From CALOCV01 sp942491955 (lineage in GTDB: Bacteria > Chlamydiota > Chlamydiia > Chlamydiales > CALOCV01), in assembly GCA_942491955.1 (NCBI GenBank), contig CALOCV010000008.1:1-64000 (forward strand): 64,000 nucleotides of DNA, in the 5' to 3' direction. A model generated the notes under the pieces. It did no database searches and was not told where the DNA came from. It saw only the letters and a program-made list of their open reading frames with translations. The translations under genes and the position numbers were made by a program. Shown piece after piece: positions 25,426 to 35,700 of this stretch (its first letter is position 1; each line of letters begins with the position of its first letter).

Positions 25426-25545
25426 TGAACGGACACTTCCCTCATGCCTAATACCATTATCAGAAATAACCTTGAAAATTTCATGATACTGGCCATAAAT
25501 TCTTCAGAGCTATAGGGTCTTGCCCACAACGTTTAAACCCGAGTT
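25398..25545. repeat. repeat remnant overlapping the ruvA 3' end
   Basis: The left end is half of the AACCTGTCTTCA element and codes the ruvA C-terminus. The right part (about 25470-25545) is the inverse of 10389-10455, sharing ATACTGGCCATAAATTCTTC. The following 100 bp to the F-box gene hold nothing I recognise except a small hairpin (CCAAGTCTGGACTTGG). Confidence 0.75.
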
Positions 25546-25648
25546 GCGACCTACATCACGCATGAACACAGCCGAGTTTGCCGAGTGGGAGGATACGAGC
25601 CGAAGTCCAAGTCTGGACTTGGACGAGGTGCGTATCATTCCAATCGAC

Positions 25649-26284
25649 TTAAGGATTGTTGGTATTTTCAACATCTTCTTTGTCCAAACTCACTGAAACG
25701 CCAGGGCTAACTTCTATAGAAGTTCCTTTTAGTAGTTCTTTAATGGAATCTCTAAATTTTTCTTTATCAATAGATCCCCAGGTAAAGCCAAAATAAGATT
25801 CAACAAAGACCTGATTGCTTGGTTCTGGATAACTAAAACAGGCTACCCACATATTGTCATTAGTATATCTTTTAAAAAGAGTTATAATATTTTTTTCATC
25901 ATTAGTTATTTTAACCTTAATCGAAATAAAAGGTCTTTTGTAGCTATCTAATCCTCTCATCACAGGAGACGTCATTTCATCAATCTTAAAAAAATTTAGA
26001 CAATCGTTCTTCCGATCCCCAACATTTAATACTGGTAACTCAATCATTTGTTTAGGGCCATAACAATCAAATGCCGCCGCAATGTTTTCCGGCAAACGAC
26101 TAAGTCCCGTTTTGTCAAACAGGTATGTTATTTTTGATTTTTTAAACTCGTTATTGTCAACCAACCGTTTCCACGATCGACAAACTTCCCGACATGCAAC
26201 TTGTGATTTAATGTCTAAAAAAGAAAACACTACATTGTGTAATTCCTTTGGTAGAAAAATACCATTAGATTTAGATATTTCCAT
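25649..26284 (-). CDS. F-box domain protein, probable host-targeted effector
   Basis: Using the ATG at 26284 (AGAGGTAAG before it) the protein has 211 residues. Residues about 10-50 ('LPKELHNVVFSFLDIKSQVACREVCRSWKRLVD') form an F-box, the eukaryotic module that binds Skp1 in SCF ubiquitin ligases: Leu-Pro start, 'FSFLD', and the terminal 'VCRSWK'. The rest, rich in Asn and Lys, may recruit a target; no known repeats are seen. Bacterial F-box proteins act inside host cells, so secretion by the type III system is expected though no signal can be read. The gene is AT-rich compared with its neighbours and stands alone, divergent from the giant ATPase. Confidence 0.75.
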   Translation of the reverse strand: MEISKSNGIFLPKELHNVVFSFLDIKSQVACREVCRSWKRLVDNNEFKKSKITYLFDKTGLSRLPENIAAAFDCYGPKQMIELPVLNVGDRKNDCLNFFKIDEMTSPVMRGLDSYKRPFISIKVKITNDEKNIITLFKRYTNDNMWVACFSYPEPSNQVFVESYFGFTWGSIDKEKFRDSIKELLKGTSIEVSPGVSVSLDKEDVENTNNP

Positions 26285-26468
26285 TGCCTTACCTCTGTAA
26301 TGAAAAAGACAGGGAATTGTGCCATTTCCTCGTGTTAAAGACCACAAAAACTTTTTCCATTGCAGAAACAAAGTGGAAATTTCTACTTTATCCCTAAATA
26401 AAAAAAATATTTGATTTAATCTGTTTTTTTTATTACAATGTGTCGATTGCTTTCCTTGAGGTATTCAT

Positions 26469-27092
26469 TTGTCCTTCTCCTTCCTTGCTTCTACAAAAAA
26501 TCGTTTCGAGACACTACAACGTTTCATTTTCCCAGCAGAAAATGCAACGGAGGCGGCCGATCAACTCCAAAAAGGCGAGGCGCAATCGTCACAATATGTA
26601 AAACAATCCGGAAAAAAGAGAGATTTTTCCTCCCTTCCAAGAGATGTACAACTTTCCCGCACACAATGGCAACATACCCATCGCATAGGGAAACTTTTCC
26701 ATTTTTTTGAGCAAATTATTGCCCTATTCGAGCGACTTTGGCCCAACCGCCCCCCTTCGATCGACTACCGCCTATTCCACAATCTCACCTCTTCAAATGC
26801 GACATTGTGCAAATCCCCCTCTCTAACAAGCGAGACAAAAGCCCACTTGAGTGAAATTTTGTCTTTTTCCATTGATTTCTTAAAAAAAGAAAAATCGAAG
26901 GAAAAAATTTCCTCATCTCTCATTCAAGAGCTTATACAATGTAAAAAATGGTCCAAAAAACTCGAATCAATTCAAAAATCGACCGATCTACGAAAACAAG
27001 ACGCTGTAACGAAGGAAATCGCCAACGATATCGTGACTCGGGTAAAAAAAATAAAACCAGGAGCCTCTCTCCTAATCCCAGGGGTTGGATGA
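26469..27092 (+). CDS. giant SF2-type ATPase, fragment 1 (N-terminus)
   Basis: First open stretch of a giant gene that extends to 36013. It reads '...NRFETLQRFIFPAENATEAADQ' and is mostly helical and charged, with no recognised domain. The true start is unclear: this frame begins with TTG at 26469 just after a stop, while an ATG at 26438 lies in another frame across an A6 run. The frame ends at a TGA after 'SLLIPGVG'. Adding one G to the G4 run near 27081 would continue it as 'SLLIPGGWMTPIPADD' into the next fragment. Confidence 0.6.
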   Translation: MSFSFLASTKNRFETLQRFIFPAENATEAADQLQKGEAQSSQYVKQSGKKRDFSSLPRDVQLSRTQWQHTHRIGKLFHFFEQIIALFERLWPNRPPSIDYRLFHNLTSSNATLCKSPSLTSETKAHLSEILSFSIDFLKKEKSKEKISSSLIQELIQCKKWSKKLESIQKSTDLRKQDAVTKEIANDIVTRVKKIKPGASLLIPGVG

Positions 27093-27382
27093 CTCCAATT
27101 CCAGCTGACGATGGCGATGCCCTTTACCGCGTAACAAAACAAGAGGGAGGAACCTTCACCTTCACTCTTATCTCCAAAAATCCGGCCATCCAAACCGCAG
27201 CCACATTACCTGCAGCAGGAAAGGAGAAAATTCTTCCCCAACAGACCTTTGAGAATCTCTCCATTGAGGAACTGACTAACCCTTTTTTGTGGCAGCAACT
27301 CCTCGATATCCAAACGTTGCAACAAGGATGTCCTTCAGCTGGATTGACGACGTTGCATGCTCTCCTTCACCCCCTTCTCTAA
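27075..27382 (+). pseudogene. giant SF2-type ATPase, fragment 2 (shifted frame)
   Basis: Short stretch in the second frame, coding 'WMTPIPADDGDALYRVTKQE' to 'GLTTLHALLHP'. It joins fragment 1 at the G4 run near 27081. Removing one C from C5 (27369-27373) would continue it as 'LLHPFSNRLAPPTDD' into fragment 3. No start of its own. Confidence 0.55.
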
Positions 27383-29606
27383 CCGCTTAGCTCCTCCAAC
27401 CGATGATCCGAAAGCCTTCACAACACCACAACACCAAAGCACGCAAGGGAAAAATCTTTGGGAAGTTATCGACTCCGTGGTTTTCCCAAATGAGAAAAAA
27501 GCCGAAAGGCGCGAACGTTTCCACCTCTATCACGATCTGACACTTTTCTCCCGATTCTTCCGACAAACTTACACGGAACTCAACACCAACCAGACCTGCC
27601 AAACTCTTCTTCGAGAGGGAATGCAAAATCTCTCGAGAAAAGCAAGCCTCCTCTATGAGAGAGGCATGCTGAACGAAAAAGAACTCACTACTCTCCAGAA
27701 GGAATTGCAAATTGTCGAACAAACTCTTATGCAGACACCTCAAGAAAAAGACAAGAAGAACCCATGGCATCAATCCTTCATCAAACCGTTTTCTACCCGT
27801 TTTGACTATAAAACATCCGATCTCTCCCCGATCTCTCCTATGAGTGTCCAACAATTCACGCGCCCACCGAAAAATAATGGCGCCTCTCTCCCATCAATCC
27901 CTCCCTTTCCCGAACCTCTCTCCACCGATTCCCTTCCCTCCAATGATCTATCTTCAAACTCTCCATTAGAAGCACTCAAAAAAATTTCCTCTTTCATTTC
28001 CGAATGGAGCACTCTCCTACAAGAACAACAATATTCTCTCCTCAAAAAGCGTATCGAAGAGACTCTTCTGACGTTTCCCTTCCCTGCAGATCCTTCTATT
28101 TTTGCCTCCCTATCCCCTCAAGAGACGCAGCAAGCTTGTGAAGAGATCCACCGCATCACCCAACTTCTTTGCCAAGCTTGTCGCAATAGCCAAACGACAC
28201 TTCCTAAGCATGTCCTTCTCATAACAACTCTTACTCTCCTCCAACAAAAAATCGCTCTAGTCCATCCCGAACAGAGCCTCCTCGCCTCTACTTTCCGCTG
28301 CCGCTATATAGAACGGGTAGCAACCGCTTTTGACGACAAGCGTTTGCTCCATCATTTAGACGAACAAAAGCCCTACTCCTATACCCCCCTTATTCAAACC
28401 ATTAACGCGTGGACAAAAATCCCCGACAACGCCCTTTCAAAGGGACATAGTCAAAACGATATCCTAGCTCTCTACAAAAAAAATAAGAAAAACCCTCTCC
28501 TTACCACTCTAGCAGCAGAACTTCGTTGTATCGATGAACTCATTCCTATCATCAAAGAAAAATCCCGATCTTATTATAGGGAAAAAATTTTTGAATCACC
28601 CTTACGCCCCTTTACCTGGACCGCTTTGCGAGCCGCTCTTTCTCATGCCGATGTCTCGAAGGGGGGGTATCAGAACGACCTTGAAAAGCTTAGCCTTGAA
28701 AAAAAACTTGAATCTGATGTCTTTAATATCCCGGTAGAAATGACGCCCGAATCCATTGTCGATGACCCGTTTTATATTGCGACCCAACTCAACAAACAGA
28801 TTAAAGAACCTCTTGTCTTTGAACAATCGACAAATCCTGGACTATCCAAAGAAGATCTCCGTGATATTTTTTTTCTTTTTACAGAAAAAATGCCGATCCA
28901 ACAGATGATGAGCCTTCTCCAAGAAAAACCCCATTTACTCGACTCTCCCGACGTGCGCGCCCTTTGTTATCACATCCCATTCGATTGCCCTTTCGATCGG
29001 GGATTGAGACATTATTTTAGCTATTCCCATTCCACAAAGAACTCATCTTTGTCATTTACTAAAAATTTCTCCAACAACTTTATTCCACAGAAATGGCGCT
29101 CTTCCAGTTCCTTCGATGTCGAACACCAATGGAATCCCTCCATCCTCGACCACTTTCCCGAATGGATTCGCAAGCAGGTGGCCTTTAATAGCAGCCAAGG
29201 AAACATCGAACGCGCCCTATTTCTCATTGAGTTCAACCACCGATGGATTCGGGAGTGTCGTAAACAGAGTACAGAACTTGGCCAAAAAGGGGTCGACAAT
29301 GCCCCCGATTATCTCCCACTACTCGAAGAGTGGGCTCGCCAATCGCTCTTACCCCATCACCCTCTTACTCCACACAAAAATGCGATCTGGAAAGAACTCC
29401 TCCACCACTACATCGACAAAACAACGCTCACCTCTTCTGAGGCGGAACTCATCACAATTGCCCGCTTTGTCTTGCGAGGAACCCGCCTAATCGACAAAAC
29501 ACGACTGCCGAACGAGAAGAAGAGATTCAATACATCCTCGATAAATGGAGTCACCCGATTCAAAAACAATGTACTGCATCCCCTGATTTTCGCAATGCCC
29601 TATTAG
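27357..29606 (+). CDS. giant SF2-type ATPase, fragment 3 (central region)
   Basis: An open stretch of 749 codons, helical and rich in Lys/Glu/Gln, with a Pro/Ser-rich linker around residues 150-210 ('PPKNNGASLPSIPPFPEP'). No domain is recognised. It ends by shift, not by natural design: from about 29497 the sensible reading continues in the frame of fragment 4 ('TTAEREEEIQYILDKWSHPI'), needing one added A in the A4 run at 29496-29499. The codon use is the same as in fragment 4, so they are one gene. Confidence 0.65.
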   Translation: MLSFTPFSNRLAPPTDDPKAFTTPQHQSTQGKNLWEVIDSVVFPNEKKAERRERFHLYHDLTLFSRFFRQTYTELNTNQTCQTLLREGMQNLSRKASLLYERGMLNEKELTTLQKELQIVEQTLMQTPQEKDKKNPWHQSFIKPFSTRFDYKTSDLSPISPMSVQQFTRPPKNNGASLPSIPPFPEPLSTDSLPSNDLSSNSPLEALKKISSFISEWSTLLQEQQYSLLKKRIEETLLTFPFPADPSIFASLSPQETQQACEEIHRITQLLCQACRNSQTTLPKHVLLITTLTLLQQKIALVHPEQSLLASTFRCRYIERVATAFDDKRLLHHLDEQKPYSYTPLIQTINAWTKIPDNALSKGHSQNDILALYKKNKKNPLLTTLAAELRCIDELIPIIKEKSRSYYREKIFESPLRPFTWTALRAALSHADVSKGGYQNDLEKLSLEKKLESDVFNIPVEMTPESIVDDPFYIATQLNKQIKEPLVFEQSTNPGLSKEDLRDIFFLFTEKMPIQQMMSLLQEKPHLLDSPDVRALCYHIPFDCPFDRGLRHYFSYSHSTKNSSLSFTKNFSNNFIPQKWRSSSSFDVEHQWNPSILDHFPEWIRKQVAFNSSQGNIERALFLIEFNHRWIRECRKQSTELGQKGVDNAPDYLPLLEEWARQSLLPHHPLTPHKNAIWKELLHHYIDKTTLTSSEAELITIARFVLRGTRLIDKTRLPNEKKRFNTSSINGVTRFKNNVLHPLIFAMPY

Positions 29607-29713
29607 AAAAAATTGCCTGGTCGCTTGGAATCGATCTCCCACAAGAAAAAAAGTGGATAGACGGGAAAAATGGGTATCAGATCGGCGACTACGAATGGGA
29701 TCTTTCTCAAGGT

Positions 29714-32700
29714 TTGTTTACAAATCACGCTGATGGCACGACCAACCGACCCTTCTCCTCAGAAATTTTGAACAATAAAAGCATCCAAGAGGCTTTTTCC
29801 ACGCAGCCTCTCTCTTCTGTTCCCGTCCAAACCAAAGCGGAACAAAAGGAAATGCACTATTTTTTTACCGATGCAAGCGAACAGCCTTCAAGAATTATCG
29901 AAAAAGGGGGTAAACACAAAATCTACAAGGAACTTTGGATTAACAATCAAAAAAAAGTGGTCCAATTCCTACCTCGTCGGGCAATCATCCCTCAAGAACT
30001 CTCTACCTCTTCTTTTAATTCCCTATCCTCAGTAAAAGAGTGGATCCAAATGCTTTGGAGATGGATCCAACACTCTTCGCGTCCTCCCTTCCCATCCTTT
30101 CTCAAAAATGCCGATTTCCGCTTCTGGGTCGACCCATCCGACTCCAACCAAGTGTTCGTGTGTAATAAGGAAGGATCTCCTCTCTATCAGCTTCAATTCT
30201 CTCGCAAGTTGGGCGGCTACCGCGTGTTAAAGCAAGGAGCCGACTTGAGACAGGGAACGCATCCGATTCTCTTTCAAAAAATCGAAAGACTTGCTGATGC
30301 ATCGCATCCCGTTTGGAAAGCTCTTACCCGCTTTGAAGATCAAAAAAATATCCTCGTCTGGAAAACGCTAAAGGGAGAGGTCGACCGCATTGAGCTCTTC
30401 CGCTTCGACCTCTCTTTCCGCAAACAAGGAGATGCTCTCATCTGTCTCCATCCCGATTATAAAGGGTGGATTCTTCGAAAAGAAGACCTTAATTCTCTTG
30501 CTACAAAAGAGGTGCCGGGAGCCTTGGTCCTCTCTCACCCCGAACAGAAGGAGAGAAAAAAAATCCTCCTTCCAAAGCACCAATTCCGCGAGGGTGTGCT
30601 CTCTCGATCCTCTTCTCCCATACGCCAATTTCTCTACATGTTGTTTTGCTGGATCAAAAAGCGCATTCCATCCAGCGTCCATCACGACCCCTTCCACTTT
30701 TTTCACTTTGATGAAACCACGCCACACGTACCCCTTCTCGCTTTCGATAGCAATCCCCATACACTCGCTTGGACAACCCCATCCTCGAAAAAAAACGAAG
30801 AGTTATTATATGTAGCCCAGGTGTGTTGCCATGTAGGCAATTGGAGCCGCGCTTTGGAATTCATCGAACAGACCAAACACACTCTTTCTGATCAGCTATC
30901 TTCCGAAGAAGAGAAAGCCATCGAACACATATTGACCCACCCTTTTAGCACACCAGAGAGTTGTGGAGTAAAACTCCACGCCGCTCTCCTTTCATTGCCA
31001 CGCCTCTCTCCTAGTAAAAAACAAAAAAGAGAAATTTTTCTCATCGCTTTGTATAAAAAATACCTGGAATATGGACATAAAATTCCTCACCGATTCCGAT
31101 TAAAAAAAGAACAGGAGAGCCTTCTGTTTTCCCTCATGTATCGTCATGAACCCCAATGGGCCCTTTCCCACTTTCCGCTTCTCTGCCCGACAGAGTCCCA
31201 CCCCCATCCGGTACAGCAAGCACAGATCAAAGGACGAGTTCAGAACAAAAAAACGCTTCCTAAGGCGACCGAAATCAATGCCATCGCAAATGCTGTCCTT
31301 AACAGCTTAAAAAACCAAAAAAAACAAGAAAGAGAAGCAAAAAAACAAAATCTTAGAACACGATGCTTTCGACGCCTTTTTTCGCTTGATAAGAAGCAAG
31401 CTTTATTCGATCAAAAAAGTGGAAGATGGCTCATGCATCAATTTGATACGGTCTACGACACGGTACGCAATCGACCACTAAACGACAAAGAATTTTTACA
31501 AAAAGAGGCATTGCTGCTCTCCGTGAGAGAAGGAGAGAAGGAGAATCCCTTTTTCACCCAAGATGAACCCGTAACTCCTCTCTTGAAGGAATATCTGCTC
31601 TGGATTATCGACCTCCGCCGGACAAGAAATGTGCAAAGCGATGCTTTCCCTCTTTTTGATCTCTCCTTCAAAGAAGAAGAACTCGAAAATAGATCACCCG
31701 ATGCGGACCAAAACAAACAAAAAACAACGCAATTATTTTTTGAGAATTTACACAAACTCATCTCTTCTCATTTTTCTGAAGAAGACGGGACTCCATTAGA
31801 TACCTCTCCAACAAAAGAACAGATGCATTCCCTTCTCCCCCTTCTTTCAGAATACTTAGGTCCTCAGTTTCCCTCTTTTCTCAATGCCATTTCCGAATCG
31901 GAATCGGATCTCTTTCCAACCCGTCACAAAAACACGACTCCAGTATCCATCTCCCTACCTAAAATAGAACCGTGTGGGGGTGCTTTGTTTGAAAAGAAAG
32001 ACGTGGAAGAATTATTTCAAAGTGTCCCAGCCCTTTCCAAAGAGATCCATCATATCCCCAACCTCTCCCTCTTAGAACAAGAAACAGAGCCCGCCATCCT
32101 AGCCGAAAAGGAAAAAATCCTTAAAGAGGTTCAAATCGCTCTAGATAGGAAAAAAGACCAGAACATCCATGTGCTCAAAAGTGAAGAGGATCGGAAAAAA
32201 TGCCTTGAACAGCTTCTCAAAAAACAAAGCGATGCTACGCAATGCGAAGAAAACAAACGACAAGCGCTTCTCGACTTTTTCTCTCTTAACAGCTCTGCAC
32301 TGCACCAATTGCAAAAAACGGCCGGTTTCATCCCCTCAACCGAGGTGGCTGATATTTTGCGGGCTTGTTTGCAAAACGATTGGGCAAGCATAGAAAAGGC
32401 CCTCCCACTAGGAAAAACCAAAGAAGAGATCTTTACTCTTGTCCTCGATTATATCGATGCCGCATCGCAAAAAATACGCTGCCATAAAGCGCTTGCTCTT
32501 TTAAAAGAGATGGATCCTGCAATAGGTGGCGTTCAAGAAGATGCTTCCGAACGGCTCTATCAAATTCTCACATCAGAACGCCACTACGATCCCAAAGAAC
32601 ACCCCTATCTCGCTGCGTTTGAGATGTATCTTGGCTTTACCCTTCGATCAAACCAACTAAAAACGATCGTCGAGATGGTTCATAATCCCAATGCCATCAA

Positions 32701-35700
32701 ACAGGCCGAGACGGGTTCTGGAAAGACGACAGTCATTCAATTTCTCAAAGCGTTAATGATAGCAAATGGAGAAAACCTCAGCACTGTCGTGTTACCAAAG
32801 GATTTGTTTAAGGAAAATGTTGCCTATATTCAAGAAAACTTGGGCAAACTCTACGAAAGAAATACCTACTCTCTTATTTTTAGTGAGGAAACGCCTCTTA
32901 CTTTAGGTAATCGATCGATTTTCCAAGATATGCATCACCACTTAATCCAAACCATCCAACATCGAGGAGTCGTTGCCACCACGCGGGAAAGCATTCAAGC
33001 ATTGCAGAAAAGTTTCATCAAACAAGTGCATCGCTTTAACCTCACCCATCAACTCGATGACAAGCAAAGATCTCATTTGATCTATTCGGCAAAAATTTTA
33101 GAACTTTTTCAGGAAAACTCCCTCTTCCATATCGATGAGTTTGATTCCCTCCTCTCTCCGAAACAACGGCAAGATTTAGGTCTTTCCAACGGAAAAATGA
33201 TTCATTATCCGAATTTCTATCGAGAAGAGGCTCTTCGCATCTATCGAAAGTTGTCCCAAATAGAAAACTTGGGATTAAAAACGAACACACAAGCTGAACG
33301 GTTTGCCCAATATGGTCCAGCAGCAATGGAACAAGTCGCCAAAGAACGCGTTCAAGAGTGGGAAAAAGAGGGAATCGCACACGCACATCTTTTGGACTAT
33401 TTCTTCTCCCGGTTGGACCCAGCACAAGAAAAGGCCTTTTTAAGTGAAATCCAAGTAACACCCGATCAACAAGACCGATTGGCTGTAATCAAAGACCTCT
33501 TCTCCACATTCATCCCATTAGCTTTACAGAAGAAAGAAGATGGAAAATATAAGAGATCGGCCAATGGTTCTGACACCGTGAACTGTTCCACTCCTCAAAA
33601 TCCTCGGGAAGGGAGTAGACCCAAAGAAACCCTTGAGACCATCTGCTATACGATCCAAGACTACCTCTACCAAGGAATTTCCTCAATCAAAGTGCAAAAT
33701 GTCGTCCGTCATTTTTGCCAATTAGCAGACCGCGAGCTTCAGCCTCTTTGCAGCGATCTAAAAGAGGATAAAGACAAATCCACGTCTTCTCCTATATCGA
33801 TCGATCAAACGCAAGCAGCACGACAATTCCAAAAACAATTTTCTCGAGAAAATGCCCCTTTCCTCCTCTCTTCATTCTCCGCTAAAAATAACGAACAAGC
33901 AATTCAAGAACTCACCCAATGGATCCATCATAACGAAGAAAAAAAATGGGAGTTTCTCGAAGAACAACTGAGCCGCATTTCTGATTATGCGGCAAAAATC
34001 AGCTGTACCTCAGCAAACTTTGTCTCCATGGCTCGTTCTGTCGGAGGGGCCTCCGCAACGACGGGGAATCCCTTAGCTTACCCGGAAAAAATCCATCACG
34101 CCACAGTAACCGAACCTGGAACGGTAGGAGAAATGATTCTCAACCTCCAATCGAAAGTGGCTCATAGAAATATCGAGACTTTCTCTCCCGAAAAGCCCCT
34201 CTCTTTCCTTCTCAAACAAGTGCAAGAAAATAACGTCCACTCTCTTGTCGATGGAAGCATTGCTTTTACGGGAATCGACGCAAAAACAGCAGCAGAGAAA
34301 ATCCTCGATCACCTTCCCACAACAACCCCTATTCAAGGGGTGGTCTTCTTTGATAACAACAACGTCCAGCGCATCATGACAAGAGACAAAAAAATTCACA
34401 ATCTCAACAACGTTCCCATCTCTTCTCATGAACGAAGTATGGTTCTCTTAAGCGCTCACGCAAGAGGAGCTGATGTCCAAATCGGTACAAACAACCACAT
34501 CCTCGTCCTAGCTAATACGTCGATGCCACTGGAAGAAATTCTCCAAACTGCGGGACGCTCCCGCGTCAAGAATGACATCACCATCGGTCTACCCCAAGGA
34601 AGCAAGGCCTCTACCTTAGACGACTTGATCGCATTGGGCATTCTTAAAGGAGCATTAGCGGGATCTGATGATCTCGTTCGAGCGAAGTTACAGGAATTTG
34701 ACGACATCGTACGCCACGACATGCTCTCTCACTTGATTGCTTTAACCGCATCCATTTCACCAGGAAAAGAGGATGAGATCGCTCAATTGTTTCAAAAATA
34801 CCAAAACGATTCCTTTCGACAATTCCTCGTGCAAGATCGCCAAAAAGAATTTAAACCCGATGGCTCTTATGAACCAGGAACGTATTTTGCAATTCATGGC
34901 GCCATAACGCGCAAAGATAAGTCACCTAAAGGGGTGTGTAAAGCATCGATTCAAGAGTTGCATGATATCGCCAAAAATTTAGACTTACACGATGCCACTG
35001 CAAAACTTTTGCACTGGAAAATCCTCTTTGAAGCACACGATCTTTTATCCGGTGAACTTGCCAAGTCGAATGATGTAGAGCTTCTTTCTACTTATTCTGA
35101 CCCACTCGGACAACTCCAAAAAGGACTCTCGCTATCGACACAAAAGCAAGCTTTATCTCGTTTACGAAAACTGGATGAAATGCTTCGTCAAATGCCGACA
35201 TTTATAGAAGGAAAAGAGGCTCCAGAACTTGAAACAAGCGTCGACTTAGATACAGAGAGAGAAGCAGAAAGCGAGATAGAAGTCGATCGACAAGTCGATA
35301 TGCATGTCACACAAGAACAAACAAAAAAACAACCCTATTACCTCGACTGGGTTGAAGATACATACAACACCCTTTCAAATACCCCTCGCAAATTCCATCT
35401 CCACTCGTTTAAAGAAAACCTTCTCTCTACCTATGATCCACTCATCCAATCGACAGAAAACATCCATCCTTTGGGAAGAAAAACATGGGCGGACCCCGTT
35501 TTCCACAGAACCCCTCACGATCGACTACAAACGCCACTCGATTGTATTGAATTTCAATTCGATCCTAGCAATGGTCAGTGCACAAAAATTGTCGTGGAAG
35601 ACCCTCTTGATGCCGCTAAAAACGGTTATTATGGCAGAAACGGTCTACACTGGGCCGTTACGTATAGCCTTCGCTCCAATCAATTTTTCCGACGCCTCCA

